Below are positions 13,705-15,000 of a stretch of 15,000 nucleotides of DNA, in pieces. The stretch spans positions 1 to 15,000 of the forward strand of contig CALGNW010000071.1 in assembly GCA_937958345.1 (NCBI GenBank), in the 5' to 3' direction. The DNA is from an uncultured Neomegalonema sp. GTDB lineage: Bacteria > Pseudomonadota > Alphaproteobacteria > Rhodobacterales > Rhodobacteraceae. Made by a program: the position numbers and the translations under genes. The stretch's first letter is position 1. The number at the start of each line of letters is the position of its first letter. The notes below the pieces were generated by a model, which did no database searches, was not told where the DNA came from, and was given only the letters and a program-made list of their open reading frames with translations.

Positions 13705-15000
13705 TCAGGTATCGCCAAAAAGATCATTTTGCGAGGGGTTTGGGGGCTTTACCGCTTTTGTGCGCGTTTTTGCTGCGGGTTTCGCGCCATCGACGGTCGC
13801 ATCAACGGTCTGATCCCCCGCGAACTCGATTTTAAGGGCAGTTCCGGGTTTTGCCTTGGCGGGTTTTGACAGCACCGCGCCCTTGCCGTCGCGTACCACC
13901 GCAAAACCACGATCCAGCACCCGCTTGTAGGAGAGTGACGTCAGCGTCCTCGTCAGCGCGGCCAATGTGTCCCGCTTTCGGGCCGGAAGGCGCGGCGCAG
14001 CGGCGTGCAGCCGCCTTGCCTGTGCGCCGACAGTCACCCGCGCATCGCGGATACGCGCCGTCAACGCACCGGGACGCAGAGATGCCCGGCTTTCGGCCAG
14101 CGCCGCCCTTTGCCGGTCCATGCGGAGCGCCAGAACACGCGGCAAACGGTCTGCGGTCAGGCGCAGGGCTTGGGTTTTTTCGCGCACCACAGCGGCGGGG
14201 CCGCGCGGCAGACGGTCGGCTGCCAGATCGAGCCGCTGGCGCTTTTCAGCAAGGATTGCCTCGGGCTTCGGTAGAATACGGGCATTTTGAGCAACTCTCT
14301 CCCGCGCATCACGCAGTTTGCGCTGCATCGCGCGCAGGCGGCGGGCCGACAGCATTTCAACCTGAGCCATGAGATCAGCCCGCACAGGCACGGCCTTTTC
14401 GGCAGCCCCGGTCGGCGTCGGCGCACGTAGGTCAGCCGAGTGGTCAAGCAGAGTGGTATCGGTTTCGTGGCCCACCGCCGAAATCAGCGGAATGGAACAT
14501 TCCGCAGCGGCGCGAACGACGATTTCCTCGTTAAAGCCCCAGAGATCCTCAAGCGAGCCACCGCCACGTGCCACGATCAGCACATCGGGTCGCGGAATCG
14601 GGCCGCCCGCAGGCAAAGCATCGAAACCCCGAATTGCCGCCGCGACCTCCGGTGCGGACTTTTCACCCTGAACCGCAACCGGCCATACAAGGACATGGCG
14701 CGGGAAGCGCTCTGCGAGGCGATGCAGAATATCGCGGATTACCGCGCCCGACGGGGACGTGACGACACCGATCACCCGAGGCAAAGCAGGGATCGCGCGC
14801 TTTCGGTCCGCGTCGAACAAACCCTCTGCGGCCAAGGCCTGACGCCGCGCCTCTAACATTGCCATCAGCGCACCCGCGCCAGCCGGTTCCATCTTGTCTA
14901 TGACGATTTGGTACTTTGATTGGCCGGGGAAGGTGGTCAGCTTGCCGGTGACAATAACTTCAAGGCCCTCTTCCGGCTGAACCGACAGACGCGAGGCAAC
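13705..15000 (-). CDS. xseA: Exodeoxyribonuclease VII large subunit (partial)
   Basis: XseA is the catalytic subunit of exonuclease VII, which degrades single-stranded DNA from both ends together with XseB. The frame is open to the right edge, so the N-terminus, including the start of the OB-fold domain, is missing. The ATG at 14892 is internal: the sequence before it reads GLEVIVTGKLTTFPGQSKYQ, a normal XseA OB-fold segment. The 431 visible residues show TSPSGA (81-86), ARGGGSLEDLWGFNEE (144-159) and the GHETDTTLLDHSADLRAPTP segment (177-196). A long Arg/Ala-rich coiled-coil region and the typical end NDLFGD follow. It is upstream of prfB on the same strand with 115 bases between, possibly co-transcribed. 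Confidence 0.96.
   Translation of the reverse strand, partial: VASRLSVQPEEGLEVIVTGKLTTFPGQSKYQIVIDKMEPAGAGALMAMLEARRQALAAEGLFDADRKRAIPALPRVIGVVTSPSGAVIRDILHRLAERFPRHVLVWPVAVQGEKSAPEVAAAIRGFDALPAGGPIPRPDVLIVARGGGSLEDLWGFNEEIVVRAAAECSIPLISAVGHETDTTLLDHSADLRAPTPTGAAEKAVPVRADLMAQVEMLSARRLRAMQRKLRDARERVAQNARILPKPEAILAEKRQRLDLAADRLPRGPAAVVREKTQALRLTADRLPRVLALRMDRQRAALAESRASLRPGALTARIRDARVTVGAQARRLHAAAPRLPARKRDTLAALTRTLTSLSYKRVLDRGFAVVRDGKGAVLSKPAKAKPGTALKIEFAGDQTVDATVDGAKPAAKTRTKAVKPPNPSQNDLFGDT

Noticed and set aside
1..15000. Mobile elements, CRISPR, tRNA, phage or defence genes
   Set aside because: No transposase or integrase reading frame, direct-repeat array, tRNA-like cloverleaf or defence-type domain could be seen. 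All long frames are explained by flagellar or housekeeping genes.

Overview
This window is a chromosomal flagellar gene cluster from an alphaproteobacterium, most likely of the Rhodobacterales (Roseobacter/Rhodobacter-like). The evidence is the flagellin-flaF-flbT module, a FlgJ that consists only of the rod-binding domain (called CheL in some alphaproteobacteria), a DUF1217-type flagellar protein, and a prfB gene that lacks the programmed frameshift. All identifications come from reading the translated sequence; no database search was run.

Layout. On the left, a partial fliK (hook-length control, minus strand, C-terminus beyond the left edge) diverges from flgJ and a flgN-like chaperone gene on the plus strand (1353-2098). 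A 195-bp leader region with a sigma-28-like -10 element and two hairpins precedes the flagellin gene (2294-3424). Flagellin is followed by a 12-bp perfect hairpin and then a hairpin plus T-run terminator. After these comes the tightly packed flaF-flbT-DUF1217 unit (3596-5219). The DUF1217 gene runs tail-to-tail into fliI (minus strand, 5192-6553) with a 28-bp overlap.

From an AT-rich divergent region (6554-6672) the plus strand carries flgB-flgC-fliE-fliQ-flhA-fliR-flhB and a small coiled-coil gene that may be a FliJ counterpart (6673-12449). It encodes the proximal rod proteins, the rod/MS-ring adaptor, and four of the export-gate components. The right end leaves the flagellar locus with two housekeeping genes on the minus strand: prfB (release factor 2) and xseA (exonuclease VII large subunit, N-terminus beyond the right edge).

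The genes work together as follows. FlhA, FlhB, FliQ and FliR form most of the type III export gate, and FliI powers or assists export. FliE, FlgB and FlgC start the rod, and FlgJ binds the rod during assembly. FliK tells FlhB when the hook is finished. FlgN is a likely chaperone for hook-filament junction proteins. Flagellin is the filament, and FlbT/FlaF are known in Caulobacter to control flagellin production after transcription. The locus is conventional. I found no defence system, mobile element, CRISPR array or RNA gene. The most interesting signals are RNA-level structures around flagellin, flaF and fliE, an inverted repeat in the fliI/flgB promoter region, and two poorly characterised flagellar genes.
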